Shown here piece after piece: positions 15,326-23,399 of a stretch of 64,000 nt of DNA. The notes beneath the pieces were generated by a model. The model saw only the letters and a list, made by a program, of their open reading frames with translations. It was not told where the DNA came from and did no database searches. The position numbers were made by a program, and so were the translations under genes. Position 1 is the first letter of the stretch. Every line of letters starts with the position of its first letter. The stretch covers positions 186,001 to 250,000 of the forward strand of contig CAYPHY010000001.1 in NCBI GenBank assembly GCA_964410625.1, written 5' to 3'. The stretch is from CAYPHY01 sp964410625. Lineage in GTDB: Bacteria > Chloroflexota > Anaerolineae > Promineifilales > Promineifilaceae.

Positions 15326-16313
15326 GGGACACCTCCAACTTAGTTTCTTGGTTTGTTGCGCTTTCCCGTTCGCCGCGCCAGAACAGGAAGTAGACTATCG
15401 CCCCGATCAGTATTGGATAGAAGATGGTGACGATGCGAAAGATGGCGACGGCGGCAACGGCCGTATCGGGGTTAATTTGCGCGGTGGTTGTTAGAAAGCC
15501 GACCATCCCCGCTTCTGTCACGCCTATGCCACCGCCGGGGAGTGGGAGCAGACGGCCGAGCATGGTGGGTAGGGTGTAAGCCAGGAATAGGGTTGGGTAT
15601 GGCAAGGGCAGGCCCATGCCGCGCATGGTTAAATTTAAAGTGATGATGCTGGAGACAAAGGGAATGAGGGTTAGCAACAGGCTGCCGAGGACAATTCGCC
15701 GCGTGAAAAGCTGGGGGACAGCGGCGAGGAATTGCTGCCACTGTTCCGCAAAGTTGAAGCGCATGGCGATCTTGGTAATGGTGGCTATGAGCCAGGTCCG
15801 TGTTTGTGGGAGTAGGAGCAACAAGATACCGATTGCTAGAACGCTGGTAATGAGGAGGACGGGGGTTCTGGCAGCCGGGAACCATAGGGCGGCGATTAAG
15901 GTGGCGAATAGAAACGCGGCCTGGTCCCACAGGCTATGGATGATAACGGTGACGCTGCTTTTGGTCAGTGGGACGCCAGCTTGTTTCATCAGCCCGGCAC
16001 GCATGGCGATGCCGCCGGGGAGGACGGTTGCCGCTTGCCCAGAGACATAAGCTTTGTAAATGACTGACTTTGGCAAGTCTGGCGCGAAGGGTGTTGTCAG
16101 CAGGGTGAAGCGGCCAGCTTTGATGAGTAGCTCAAGGGTGGAGAGTAGGAGCATGAGTGGCAGTAGCCCATATTGGAATGATTGCAGCGCGGCGACTACT
16201 TCTTCGCCATTGATGTATTTGACGGCCGCCCAGACCAAACCAAGAATGACGGCCGCGTGGAGGACGTATTGTAACTGCTTGCTTTTGTTTTTCTTCTGTT
16301 CCATGTGTGGCAT
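15303..16313 (-). CDS. Lysylphosphatidylglycerol synthase-type membrane protein (UPF0104/flippase-like)
   Basis: 336 aa, about eight membrane helices, with the UPF0104 hallmarks (YVSGQAATVLPGG, WDQAAFL, LPLPGGGIGVTEAGMVGFL). Such proteins form the membrane half of MprF and stand-alone lipid or glycolipid translocases. Met1 and Met4 are both possible starts. It is translationally coupled to the lipid-kinase gene by a 23-nt overlap, and its 5' side is divergent from the Phd/VapC genes. Confidence 0.87.
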   Translation of the reverse strand: MPHMEQKKNKSKQLQYVLHAAVILGLVWAAVKYINGEEVVAALQSFQYGLLPLMLLLSTLELLIKAGRFTLLTTPFAPDLPKSVIYKAYVSGQAATVLPGGIAMRAGLMKQAGVPLTKSSVTVIIHSLWDQAAFLFATLIAALWFPAARTPVLLITSVLAIGILLLLLPQTRTWLIATITKIAMRFNFAEQWQQFLAAVPQLFTRRIVLGSLLLTLIPFVSSIITLNLTMRGMGLPLPYPTLFLAYTLPTMLGRLLPLPGGGIGVTEAGMVGFLTTTAQINPDTAVAAVAIFRIVTIFYPILIGAIVYFLFWRGERESATNQETKLEVSRASNIDF

Positions 16314-16484
16314 CTATCGCTCATCAAAGCTTCTGTTAGTATATAGGCAGTGGGGCAGGTAACGTATATGTCGTGATAGAGGGGAAAGATATAGAGGTGA
16401 TAGATGATTGAGAGATAGATCTCATTTACTATTATTGGCCTAATTGTTATATAATTTCCATAAAACTTAAACAGGAAGGTTTTG

Positions 16485-16787
16485 ATGGCTAAACGAGTGA
16501 GTACAACAGAATTGCAAAAGAACACCCGTGCAATTATTGACTGGACAAGGACAAAAGGGGAGGTGGTGGTAGTAGAGACATACGGAAAGCCGATGGCGGC
16601 GATCTTGTCCTATGACGAGTATCAAGATTACCTGGTATATAGACAGGTGGGTAAGACGGCCGTTGATCCAGATGATGTTAAACAGCGCTTGTTGCGGATC
16701 GGCCGCGAGTGTGCCGCGCTGCCGGTGTTGGATGAGCGAACGGCTGAGGAGATCATTGGTTATGACGAAAGTGGAGCGTTACGATAA
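16485..16787 (+). CDS. Phd/YefM family antitoxin
   Basis: 100 aa starting MAKRVSTTELQKNTRAII at 16485 with AGGAAGG upstream (an in-frame TTG lies one codon earlier). The Phd/YefM N-terminal DNA-binding domain is clear (VVVVETYGKPMAAILSYDEY). The C-terminal half should be the toxin-binding tail. It neutralises the PIN protein encoded next and probably represses its own operon. The stop overlaps the toxin start by one base (TAATG). Confidence 0.9.
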   Translation: MAKRVSTTELQKNTRAIIDWTRTKGEVVVVETYGKPMAAILSYDEYQDYLVYRQVGKTAVDPDDVKQRLLRIGRECAALPVLDERTAEEIIGYDESGALR

Positions 16788-17185
16788 TGGTGATTGATGC
16801 ATCAGCCATCGTAGCGATTTTAGCTGATGAGCCCGAAGCGGAGGCATTGGCCGAGGCGGTTGCAGAAGATGCGACGCGATTGATGTCGGCCGCTTCCTGG
16901 CTGGAGACGGCAATCGTCATTGAAGCACGTTATGGAACGGCCGGAAGCGAGAAGCTGGATGAGTTGCTTAGGGTGGTTGGCATTCGCATTGAGGCGGTGA
17001 CGGCGGAGCAGGCGGCGGCCGCTCGTCTGGCGTACCGGCGGTATGGGAAGGGACGGCATCAGGCGGGGTTGAATTTTGGGGATTGCTTTGCCTATGCGTT
17101 GGCAAAGGTGACGGGAGAGCGTTTGCTTTTTAAGGGGGATGATTTTGGGCAAACTGATATTGGCGTGGTGTATTCGCGCGGGTAA
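16787..17185 (+). CDS. VapC-type PIN-domain toxin
   Basis: 132 aa. The PIN-domain acidic residues are visible: D4 in VIDASAIVAIL, E in the LETAIV helix near residue 40, and D in LNFGDCFAYALA and GDDFGQTD. VapC toxins are Mg-dependent RNases, often cutting tRNA or rRNA. The start overlaps the antitoxin stop by one base. It looks intact, in contrast to the two broken toxin genes further on. Confidence 0.9.
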   Translation: MVIDASAIVAILADEPEAEALAEAVAEDATRLMSAASWLETAIVIEARYGTAGSEKLDELLRVVGIRIEAVTAEQAAAARLAYRRYGKGRHQAGLNFGDCFAYALAKVTGERLLFKGDDFGQTDIGVVYSRG

Positions 17186-17217
17186 ACAACCCGCGCTACG
17201 GTATGTTAGTGATGGGC

Positions 17218-17268
17218 GCATATTAGCGGTGGCCGCATATTGGCGGTGGCCGCATATTAGCGGTGGCT
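17218..17268. repeat. 17-bp tandem repeat, three copies
   Basis: Unit gcatattagcggtggcc at 17218-17234, 17235-17251 (one change) and 17252-17268 (one change). The third copy enters the 3' end of the GbsR-like gene and provides its last codons and TAA stop. Confidence 0.8.
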
Positions 17269-17802
17269 GCCTAGCTCCAGGCTGGTGATGGCGTCGAAGT
17301 CGAGGGTGTCGTCGCTGCCGAGGACGGTTTGCAGGGCGAGTTGGGCAAGCTGGAAGAAGGATTGGAGTTCGTCTATGCGGTCGAGGTAGTAGCGGGCGAG
17401 GGCTTGCTCTTCGGGGGAGAGTTGGGGTTCGGCCGTTTTTAGCTTTTCGATGCTCTCGCTGAGGACTTGCAGGGCGAGTTGGACTTCGCGTTGTTCGCGG
17501 CCGCCGAGGACGTTGCGGATGACTTGCCAGAGGTCGGACTCGGCCTGGTAGTATTTGCGGCGCGCGCCGCGTACCCACACTTCTTTGGCCATGCCCCAGC
17601 GTTCGATGGCACGCATGTTCATGCTGACGGAGCCTTTGCTGATGCGCAGGGTGTCGGCGAGGTCGTCGAGCGACATTGGCTCGGGACTGAGCAGCAGCGT
17701 GCCGTAGAGCCGTCCCATCACTTCGCTGAAACCGAAGAAGCCAGCGAGTCGGCCGAGACCGGCGACGGTGCTTTCGTTGACGGCAATGAGTGATTTGTGC
17801 AT
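17257..17802 (-). CDS. GbsR/MarR-family transcriptional regulator
   Basis: 181 aa from ATG at 17802; a TTG nine codons upstream is less likely. The winged-helix region has the GbsR pattern (GRLYGTLLLSPEPMSLDDLA, ISKGSVSMNMRAIERWG, VWVRGARRKYYQAE), followed by a helical C-terminus for dimerisation. GbsR relatives control osmoprotectant uptake or transporters; the target here is unknown. The final residues come from the 17-bp tandem repeat. Confidence 0.88.
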   Translation of the reverse strand: MHKSLIAVNESTVAGLGRLAGFFGFSEVMGRLYGTLLLSPEPMSLDDLADTLRISKGSVSMNMRAIERWGMAKEVWVRGARRKYYQAESDLWQVIRNVLGGREQREVQLALQVLSESIEKLKTAEPQLSPEEQALARYYLDRIDELQSFFQLAQLALQTVLGSDDTLDFDAITSLELGSHR

Positions 17803-17884
17803 TGTGTTGCTATACCTTGCGTTCAAAATGTTTTGAATATTAAGAGATTAGCAAAAATGGAGGGGCGCGTCAATAGAATAGGGA

Positions 17885-17928
17885 ATGGTCAATTGTTGAT
17901 GGTTAATGGTCAATTGTTAATGACCAGT
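17885..17928. repeat. Dispersed repeat, TTAATGGTCAAT family (family F), at the 3' end of thiD
   Basis: ggtcaattgttgatggttaa and repeated variants. The thiD stop codon and its last six residues (SLTIDH) are encoded within it. The same family lies at the other end of thiD (18718-18766), near 19056-19080 and at 59765-59800. Confidence 0.8.
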
Positions 17929-18733
17929 GGCAGAGGGGGCCGTGGCCGGCGCCGAGGTTCCAGGGGGCGGCGCGGCGGAGGGCTTCGTGGGTGTAGGCGC
18001 GGGCGTGGTGGATGGCGGTGGGGAGATCGTTGCCGTGGGCGATGTGGGCGCAGATGGCGGCGGAGAGGGTGTCGCCGCTGCCGTGACGGTTTTCGGTTTG
18101 TAGCAGGGGGGAGCGGAGGAGGGTGAAGGCGTTGGAGGTAATGAGGATGTCTATGCTGTCGGTTTGGTCGCTGAGGCCGGTGAGCAGGGTTTGGCCGGGG
18201 GTGAGGGTGCGGAGGACGGCCGCCAGTTGGTCAGGTTGGTCGAGGGGGGGAAGCGGCCGACCGGCGAGGAGGGCGGCCTCGTGGCGGTTGGGGGTGATGA
18301 GGTCGGCGAGGGGGAGGAGATGGTCGCGGTAGGCGGCCGTTACCTCTGGGCCGAACATGGCTTCTGCACGATGGTTGACGAGGACGGGATCAACGAGGAG
18401 GAAGGGGCGCGTTCCGTCTGGTTGTTTGTAGTCGCGGAGGATGGTGGCGATGGTGTGGATGAGGTCGGGGCGGCCGATGAAGCCGGTTTTGATGGCGGCC
18501 GCGCCGTAGTCGGAGAGGACGGCGTGGAGTTGGGCGGCGACGAACTCGGCGGAGAGGGGGTGGATGGCGTTGACGGCGACGCTGTTTTGGGCGGTGATGA
18601 CGGTGAGGACGCTCATGCCGTAGGCGTGGAGGGCGGTGAAGGTTTTGAGGTCGGCCTGGATGCCGGCCGCGCCGCCGCTGTCGGAGCCGCCGATGGTGAG
18701 GACGGGAGGAGGAGGGGGATGGTTAATGGTCAA
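17903..18733 (-). CDS. thiD: Hydroxymethylpyrimidine/phosphomethylpyrimidine kinase
   Basis: 276 aa. It phosphorylates HMP and HMP-P to HMP-PP for thiamine synthesis. Ribokinase-fold motifs are present: TIGGSDSGGAAGIQADLKTF, LLVDPVLV, ITPNRHEA and the GSGDTLSAAI anion hole with catalytic Asp. The first five residues (MTINH) and the last six (SLTIDH) are encoded by the flanking family F repeats and are not part of the conserved fold, so the start is uncertain within a few codons. No other thi gene or TPP riboswitch is seen nearby, so it is an isolated pathway gene. Confidence 0.93.
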   Translation of the reverse strand: MTINHPPPPPVLTIGGSDSGGAAGIQADLKTFTALHAYGMSVLTVITAQNSVAVNAIHPLSAEFVAAQLHAVLSDYGAAAIKTGFIGRPDLIHTIATILRDYKQPDGTRPFLLVDPVLVNHRAEAMFGPEVTAAYRDHLLPLADLITPNRHEAALLAGRPLPPLDQPDQLAAVLRTLTPGQTLLTGLSDQTDSIDILITSNAFTLLRSPLLQTENRHGSGDTLSAAICAHIAHGNDLPTAIHHARAYTHEALRRAAPWNLGAGHGPLCHWSLTIDH

Positions 18734-18766
18734 TGGTTAATGGTCAATGATTAATGGTTAATGTTC
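18718..18766. repeat. Family F repeat at the 5' end of thiD
   Basis: Five or so overlapping ggttaatggtcaatg units. The thiD ATG lies inside. A promoter or ribosome-binding site for thiD is not obvious here; AGG-like signals are absent. Confidence 0.8.
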
Positions 18767-18837
18767 GGTAGTGTGTGAAGGGTATGGCGGGATTGTTTGT
18801 CTCTTTGCTGATGGGGAGTGAGCCAGGTTGATGGTGT

Positions 18838-19080
18838 TTAGTCGCTTTGGCGTATACGAATTCGAGAACAAAGGAGACAAGCTTGAATATCTTCTCGTTC
18901 CAACCAGGGGTAGGCGGCGAGGAGGGTTTCGGGTGTGTCTCCGGCGGCGAGCATTCCGAGAATGTGTTCGACGGCAAGGCGACGGCCGCGGACGATGGGT
19001 TTGCCGCCGTAGATGCGTGGGTTGAAGGTTATGCGGGCTAGTAGTTCGGTTTCTTGCATGGTTGATTGTCCAATGGTCAT
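18838..19080 (-). CDS. DUF433 family (VapB-like antitoxin), orphan
   Basis: 80 aa with the DUF433 pattern: ITFNPRIYGGKPIVRGRRLA, then GDTPETLLAAYPWLEREDIQACL. DUF433 proteins are HTH antitoxins usually paired with DUF5615 PIN-like toxins. No toxin follows here. Met1 overlaps the stop of the DUF2283 gene by one base; Met8 is an alternative, since the first seven residues derive from a family F repeat. Confidence 0.82.
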   Translation of the reverse strand: MTIGQSTMQETELLARITFNPRIYGGKPIVRGRRLAVEHILGMLAAGDTPETLLAAYPWLEREDIQACLLCSRIRIRQSD

Positions 19081-19304
19081 TAGTTGACGTTTACCAGTGC
19101 CTTGAGGAGACGGGAACGGAGGCCGATGATGGTCAGGCCAACGACGCTGTTTTCTACTTCGTTGTAGCGCAGGACAAGTCCTTCGCCGATATCAATGCCG
19201 ATGGCGGGTTGGGGTTCGTTGATGGAAAGGTAGAGGACGTCAGCGTCCTCGTCGTAGTCCCAGTTGAGGGTTTCGGGTTTTTCTAGGATTGTGACTGCGT
19301 CCAT
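19080..19304 (-). CDS. DUF2283 family protein
   Basis: 74 aa with the DUF2283 hallmark (WDYDEDADVLYLSINEPQPA, then GLVLRYNEVENSVVGLTIIG). A strong GGAG precedes the ATG. In other genomes such genes often follow a small nuclease-like or RelE-like gene and are thought to be antitoxin-like. Here the upstream partner is the broken gene at 19308-19614. Function unproven. Confidence 0.85.
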   Translation of the reverse strand: MDAVTILEKPETLNWDYDEDADVLYLSINEPQPAIGIDIGEGLVLRYNEVENSVVGLTIIGLRSRLLKALVNVN

Positions 19305-19307
19305 ATT

Positions 19308-19614
19308 GTTGGTCTCCTTGCTGATGGGCGGCGGGCCAGGTAAGCAGTTAGTATAAAGCCATCGTCAATCATCTCGCGATAGGCGACCACCAGCTATTTC
19401 TGGGTTAACGGTGTTTGGCTATAAAAGCGAACTGCTAACAGCTCACCAAAGTCACCAGCTTGAATCAGGTCAGGTTTGTTGATGGTTTCTAGAACCCTAT
19501 CGCGCTGTGTCGCCATTTCGGGATGCTGATTTCGGGATGCTGAGAGATGATGTGTGTCCATCGCTCGGCCGTCAGACGTATTGGTATGTGGTTTGGCGAC
19601 TGTACGATAATCAT
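19308..19614 (-). pseudogene. Broken small nuclease-like (candidate toxin) gene
   Basis: Starts MIIVQSPNHIPIRLTAERW at 19614. The frame is lost at a perfect 14-bp tandem duplication (atttcgggatgctg at 19515-19528 and 19529-19542). It then continues one frame over as HPEMATQRDRVLETINKPD, DFGELLAVRFYSQTPLTQK, a TAG stop (19394-19396), LVVAYREMIDDGF and ILTAYLARRP. Intact homologues that I recall read through the stop as K-Y-L-V-V and are small PBECR2-like or RelE-like candidate nucleases next to DUF2283 genes; the family name is tentative. The duplication and nonsense change are seen directly. Confidence 0.7.
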
Positions 19615-19759
19615 TTGTAATTTTTGCAATTGATGAAGCTTGTCAAAATCATTATAGCAGAAGTTGGAAAATGTCGTTGGTTGTGGCGAGAATTGAGAAT
19701 AGTCGTAAATGTAAGGAAATGATCGGTTTTGATCGGTTTTTTGAAAAAAGTTTGGGCGG

Positions 19760-20030
19760 CTATTTGGTGAGGGAGTTGAAGAGGATGCTAGCGTAGGTGG
19801 TGAGGGCTTGGGTTGGGTTGAGTTCGGAGGGATGGGGCAGGGTGCGGGGCGGGGGTTGGTGGTTTTGGAGGATGACGCGAGCAGCTTTGATTTTGGTGGC
19901 GGGGTCGGCGTCGGACTCGATGATCTGGGTGAGGATGTCGAGGGCGCGGTCGGCGGCGTGGTTGGAGCGGTAGGTGGTTTGTTGGACGACGGCGCGGAGT
20001 TGCTGGTTGAGGAGCCGGAGAGGCTATCAG
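19760..20030 (-). pseudogene. 5'-truncated fragment of an unidentified gene
   Basis: An open frame that ends at TAG (19760-19762) and reads LRLLNQQLRAVVQQTTYRS, then ALDILTQIIESDADPATKIK, AARVILQNH and a Pro/Thr-rich tail. Codon bias (C/G at third positions) supports past coding. It begins right after an in-frame stop and has no start codon, so the N-terminal part is gone. It abuts the DUF433 gene on the other strand, which may mark an insertion junction. Confidence 0.5.
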
Positions 20031-20083
20031 GTTGTGTCTACTCATGCTATAATGTGACCAGAGTATACAACCGAGGAATTGAA

Positions 20084-20395
20084 ATGGAATTTATTCTGGA
20101 AAAACACATTGTCAGTACGCCGGGGGTTCGCAGTGGCAAGCCACGTATTGCCGGTACACGGGTCAGCGTCTCGGATGTGGTTATCTGGCACTTTCAGATG
20201 GGTCTCTCGCTAGAGGAAATTGCGGTTAAGTATAACTTGCCGTTGGCGGCCGTTTATGCGGCGATTTCGTTCTATCTTGACAATAAAGAGGAGATTGATG
20301 CGAAAATAGAAGAGGGACGAATATTTTATGAAACGAATAAAAGAGCTAATCCTTCTTTATTAGAAGAGGCACTCCGTAGGAAGGACCGTGAGTGA
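20084..20395 (+). CDS. DUF433 family (VapB-like antitoxin)
   Basis: 103 aa from ATG at 20084 with GAGGA upstream; a longer frame back to 19808 is spurious. Typical DUF433 sequence: STPGVRSGKPRIAGTRVSV, WHFQMGLSLEEIAVKYNLP, VYAAISFYLDN, and a C-terminal toxin-binding helix. It overlaps the following DUF5615-type toxin gene by 8 nt, the usual arrangement, but that toxin gene is frameshifted. Confidence 0.88.
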   Translation: MEFILEKHIVSTPGVRSGKPRIAGTRVSVSDVVIWHFQMGLSLEEIAVKYNLPLAAVYAAISFYLDNKEEIDAKIEEGRIFYETNKRANPSLLEEALRRKDRE

Positions 20396-20722
20396 GCGCA
20401 TTCGATACCATCTGGACGAGCATATAGATCCTGTCATCGCTACAGCGTTACGGAGATTGGAGTAGACGTCACCACAACGGTAGAGGCCGGTCTTAGAACC
20501 ACAAAGGATGACGCTCATTTGAGATATGCTCTACGTGAAAATCGTGTCATTGTAACTCATGATGAGGATTTCCTTAGTTGGGCAAGTAGTAACTTTGATC
20601 ACCCTGGCATCGCTTATTGCCACGTAGGTACGCGGAGTATAGGGGAGCTCGTTCGCGCGTTACATCTGATCCACGAAGTGCTTACGCCTGAAGATATTTA
20701 CGGACGTGTGGAATATTTATAG
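20388..20722 (+). pseudogene. DUF5615 PIN-like toxin, single-base frameshift
   Basis: GTG start at 20388: VSERIRYHLDEHIDPVIATA then LRRLE and TAG at 20463. One base over, the rest is perfectly conserved: VDVTTTVEAGLRTTKDDAHL, ALRENRVIVTHDEDFLSWAS, PGIAYCHVGTRSIGELVRAL, ending at 20722. Loss of one G near 20459-20461 (TTGGAG for TTGGGNG) explains it. The PIN-like acidic motif HDEDFL is intact. It could be a sequencing error, a phase switch or a real inactivation. Confidence 0.8.
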
Positions 20723-23041
20723 CGTGCTGGGGGTTTGGGGGTTGAAAGTGCCGGTGGTTGAAACCAACCGGCCAGGACGGAAAACTTGCTGAAGTTGGTT
20801 GGTAGTAGGTCTCAATAGTAGCTGCCGAACGTCGCTTAGTATCCATTCACGTAGTTGTTTCTCGCTGATGAAGGGCTGAAGCAGGTTAGCGGCCGCACGG
20901 AGAAGCAATTGCTCATAGTATTTCGTGTCCACTGTTGCTGGATCGGGTGGATGGGGGTGGTTCCAGGGGTGAACGCCAGGCTCTCCACGGGTGTAAAGGA
21001 AACGAACCGGTTGACCGGGCCGTAGCTGTTTGCCTGCGGCTTCTAGTTGAGCCAATGCTTGTGCTGCTGGTGACAAGACCTTGAACTCCTCGAGCGTTTT
21101 GCTGACGCGGTGGGTCACTAGCAATTGCGCTAACTCGACTTGACCGGCGCGTAAGTCAGCCAGGCATTGGCGTAACTGTCGAATGATAGCGGGCAGGCAG
21201 GTTTCGAGCGGCCGATCAAATACATCCACATCGGCCAATGTCTGCAAGATGTTCATTTGCATAGTGGCAATCAATTGAGGGGTGTCGTGTCTGCGGGCTT
21301 CGATCCCTCTTATTTTGAATGAGCCATCCTTGAAAACACCAAAATAGCGGTTGGCGACCGGTACACGGGAGTCCAGTCGAGAGGGCAGGAAGGCAATCCA
21401 GCGATAGATGCCTTCCAGGGCAAGGGGGAGTCCGGTGCGGGCCATGATCTCGTCTAACACGGCTTGGGTGTCGGCCGCGCTATCGCTATTTGGTTTGATC
21501 CAGATGCCGTCAACATACATATGGAGCACGGTGTAGCCTAAATCCTCGGCGGCCTCTTTTGCCCGCAGGAGCATCTCGCGCCCATAGGCTGTAACGGCTT
21601 CGTGCCCTTCGATGCGGCCGAACCGGGCGTTCTTATAGCCAAGATAGCCGAAGCAGACGACTAGTAACCACTTTAGTGCGTTTGAGCGTGCTTTCAGGGC
21701 TTGATAGCGACAGTCGTGGGGGTTGATGGCAGCCAGTTCTTGTTTCAACGCAATGCGTTTGGCTAATAACGGTTTGAGTGTGGCCGGAACTAATCCCTCG
21801 CGGTACTGATCAATGGGCATACCCAATTCGGGGACGACCTTGGTCTGGCTGGTTTGTTCGGAACGGCAGTTAACGGTTTCTGGTGAAATGTTGTATTTGA
21901 CCATGATCGAGGGGTACATGGAGGTGAAGTCGATCTCGGTTACGTTTTGGTGTAGGCCGATGAGGGGCTGGTAGACCAGACCGCCACGATCGGCGCGAAT
22001 TAAATCCCGCGCTGTCTTTGATCGTTCGGCTTGTTGCTTTTGGAATGGAACTAGAATGCCTCGTCTGAGGGCGACCAGCATTTGCATGGCTGTGATTCCC
22101 GCGCCGGGGGATTTGCGAGCAATTTCCTGTACCGGTAGGGCGGTTACTCGTGCTTGCTCTAGTATCCCCGCCAGGCCATATTCCCCAAACATCATGGCGT
22201 TTGTCTGGTCAATGTGCCAGCGGCCGAACAAATGAACCTGCTGCCCCCGGTAGACTACCTGCCCGTAAGTAAAGTAGCTGTTGGCTTTGCGGCGCAAGGG
22301 TGGCCGGGATTCGTCGCGGTTGAGATTGAAGAAGGAGGCTTTTAGCTGGTGGCGGAGGTCTAGCAGGTAGGGAAGCAACCAGGTGTCCCCCCAGCGTGTG
22401 AGCAGGATGTCGGGGTCGTGGCGCTTGAGCAGGGCTTGAAGACTGATCAGAAACGGCCGTGCTGGTTCCAGCGCCAGCTTGATCTCGCCTCGGTCGTTGG
22501 TGACTCGCAGGTGCGTTGGGGCCTGGTGATCTGGGTCTGTGTTTGGCTCGAGGCGGATGATGCGCAGGGGTGGCTTGGTGGGGTGCAAGTCCCAGCAAGA
22601 ATCGAGGGGAACGATGCTCTTGATCGTCCCATCGGCGGTTGCTGCGATGCGGCAGCGGGCGAGTGGAAAAACGTTGAAGGCGGCAGCGTAGCGCAGCGCC
22701 AGAGGGATGTCGGCGTCGTAGTAGTCGAGGTCTGGAAATCTGGACAACACTTGACGAAAGAGTCGTTTTTGGTCAGCCGGTCCGGCGGTTTGGATTTCCA
22801 TGACTTCCAGTGTTCCGGTAAATAGATCGGTGCGTTGGGTTCGGCCGAGTTGTACTGCAAGCGGCTGGGAGTGCAGATAGCGCCATAGTTGGCGCAAGCG
22901 AGGGAAGGAACCGGCCGCGTAGAAGGTTACGGGAAAGGGTTGCGATAGTCGGCAGCGCTCTCCCCCGTCCTCTAATAGCCAGATGGTTATTTCATTGTTG
23001 CTACCGTATATATCGTACAACCAGCCGGTATGTTCATTCAT
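20717..23041 (-). CDS. B-family DNA polymerase, PolB2-like, with degenerate motif C and exonuclease sites
   Basis: 774 aa. Palm motif A is intact (EIDFTSMYPSIM, D371); motif B region KWLLVVCFGYLGYKNARFG lies at about 455-475; motif C reads YVDGIW (D511), where the family norm is YxDTDS, so the second metal-binding Asp is replaced. The N-terminal region keeps the fold but not the Exo I DxE motif (LRIIRLEPNTD), and Exo II is RWGDTWLLPYL. An archaeal clade with degenerate motifs (PolB2/Dpo2) with a few bacterial homologues is known and has been tied to damage tolerance. The gene overlaps the 81-aa gene by 8 nt. Activity cannot be decided from sequence. Confidence 0.85.
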   Translation of the reverse strand: MNEHTGWLYDIYGSNNEITIWLLEDGGERCRLSQPFPVTFYAAGSFPRLRQLWRYLHSQPLAVQLGRTQRTDLFTGTLEVMEIQTAGPADQKRLFRQVLSRFPDLDYYDADIPLALRYAAAFNVFPLARCRIAATADGTIKSIVPLDSCWDLHPTKPPLRIIRLEPNTDPDHQAPTHLRVTNDRGEIKLALEPARPFLISLQALLKRHDPDILLTRWGDTWLLPYLLDLRHQLKASFFNLNRDESRPPLRRKANSYFTYGQVVYRGQQVHLFGRWHIDQTNAMMFGEYGLAGILEQARVTALPVQEIARKSPGAGITAMQMLVALRRGILVPFQKQQAERSKTARDLIRADRGGLVYQPLIGLHQNVTEIDFTSMYPSIMVKYNISPETVNCRSEQTSQTKVVPELGMPIDQYREGLVPATLKPLLAKRIALKQELAAINPHDCRYQALKARSNALKWLLVVCFGYLGYKNARFGRIEGHEAVTAYGREMLLRAKEAAEDLGYTVLHMYVDGIWIKPNSDSAADTQAVLDEIMARTGLPLALEGIYRWIAFLPSRLDSRVPVANRYFGVFKDGSFKIRGIEARRHDTPQLIATMQMNILQTLADVDVFDRPLETCLPAIIRQLRQCLADLRAGQVELAQLLVTHRVSKTLEEFKVLSPAAQALAQLEAAGKQLRPGQPVRFLYTRGEPGVHPWNHPHPPDPATVDTKYYEQLLLRAAANLLQPFISEKQLREWILSDVRQLLLRPTTNQLQQVFRPGRLVSTTGTFNPQTPSTL

Positions 23042-23279
23042 TCAGCAGGCGTCTGAGCCGTTCTAGTTCGCTGGCCTGTTCTAAAAGCATGGCGAGCAAG
23101 ATGGATTCGAATGGCAGGGCGTGGTTGGCCTGGCTGATGGCGGCGGTGTGCTTTCGGGCGGCGGCGAAGAGGGCATCGAAGGTGCGTTGGTCTTCTCGGC
23201 GTAGGGCGCGGCGAAAATTGGCAAATGCGGTTTGCTCTTGCCCGATGATCTGGTTGATGGTTGCGACTGTTCGTCCCAT
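23034..23279 (-). CDS. Small helical protein coupled to the PolB-like gene
   Basis: 81 aa, no recognised family. The sequence is almost entirely alpha-helical and amphipathic (INQIIGQEQTAFANFRRALR, ILLAMLLEQASELERLRRLL), suggesting a coiled-coil or four-helix dimer that could bridge the polymerase and the RecA-like protein. AGGA lies 6 nt before the ATG. Its stop overlaps the polymerase start, implying coupled translation. Confidence 0.75.
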   Translation of the reverse strand: MGRTVATINQIIGQEQTAFANFRRALRREDQRTFDALFAAARKHTAAISQANHALPFESILLAMLLEQASELERLRRLLNE

Positions 23280-23321
23280 AGTGTTCCTAGAATAATCTCA
23301 GTTCAGAATTTGCTGTTTTGC

Positions 23322-23390
23322 AACGAATGGGCGCGAATTTACGCGAACTCGTTTAAATACGCGGTGATTTGCGTAAATTCGATGCAATTC
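23322..23390. repeat. Inverted-repeat element, divergent family A type
   Basis: aacgaatgggcgcgaattta and, inverted, gcgtaaattcgatgcaatt around a central acgcgg. It fills the 120-nt gap between the RecA-like and 81-aa genes, so these two may not be strictly co-translated. Confidence 0.5.
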
Positions 23391-23399
23391 CAAACTCAG

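Noticed and set aside
17218..17268. Three 17-bp repeats as a possible CRISPR
   Set aside because: There are no spacers between units and no cas genes in the window; it is a simple tandem repeat.
16820..17578. 252-codon minus-strand ORF over vapC and the GbsR gene
   Set aside because: Arg/Pro-rich shadow frame of two well-supported genes on other frames.
19788..20045. Long ORFs on both strands between 19.8 and 20.05 kb as intact genes
   Set aside because: The plus-strand frame starts far upstream of the real DUF433 ATG, and the minus-strand frame with codon bias has no start codon; only a truncated fragment is supported.
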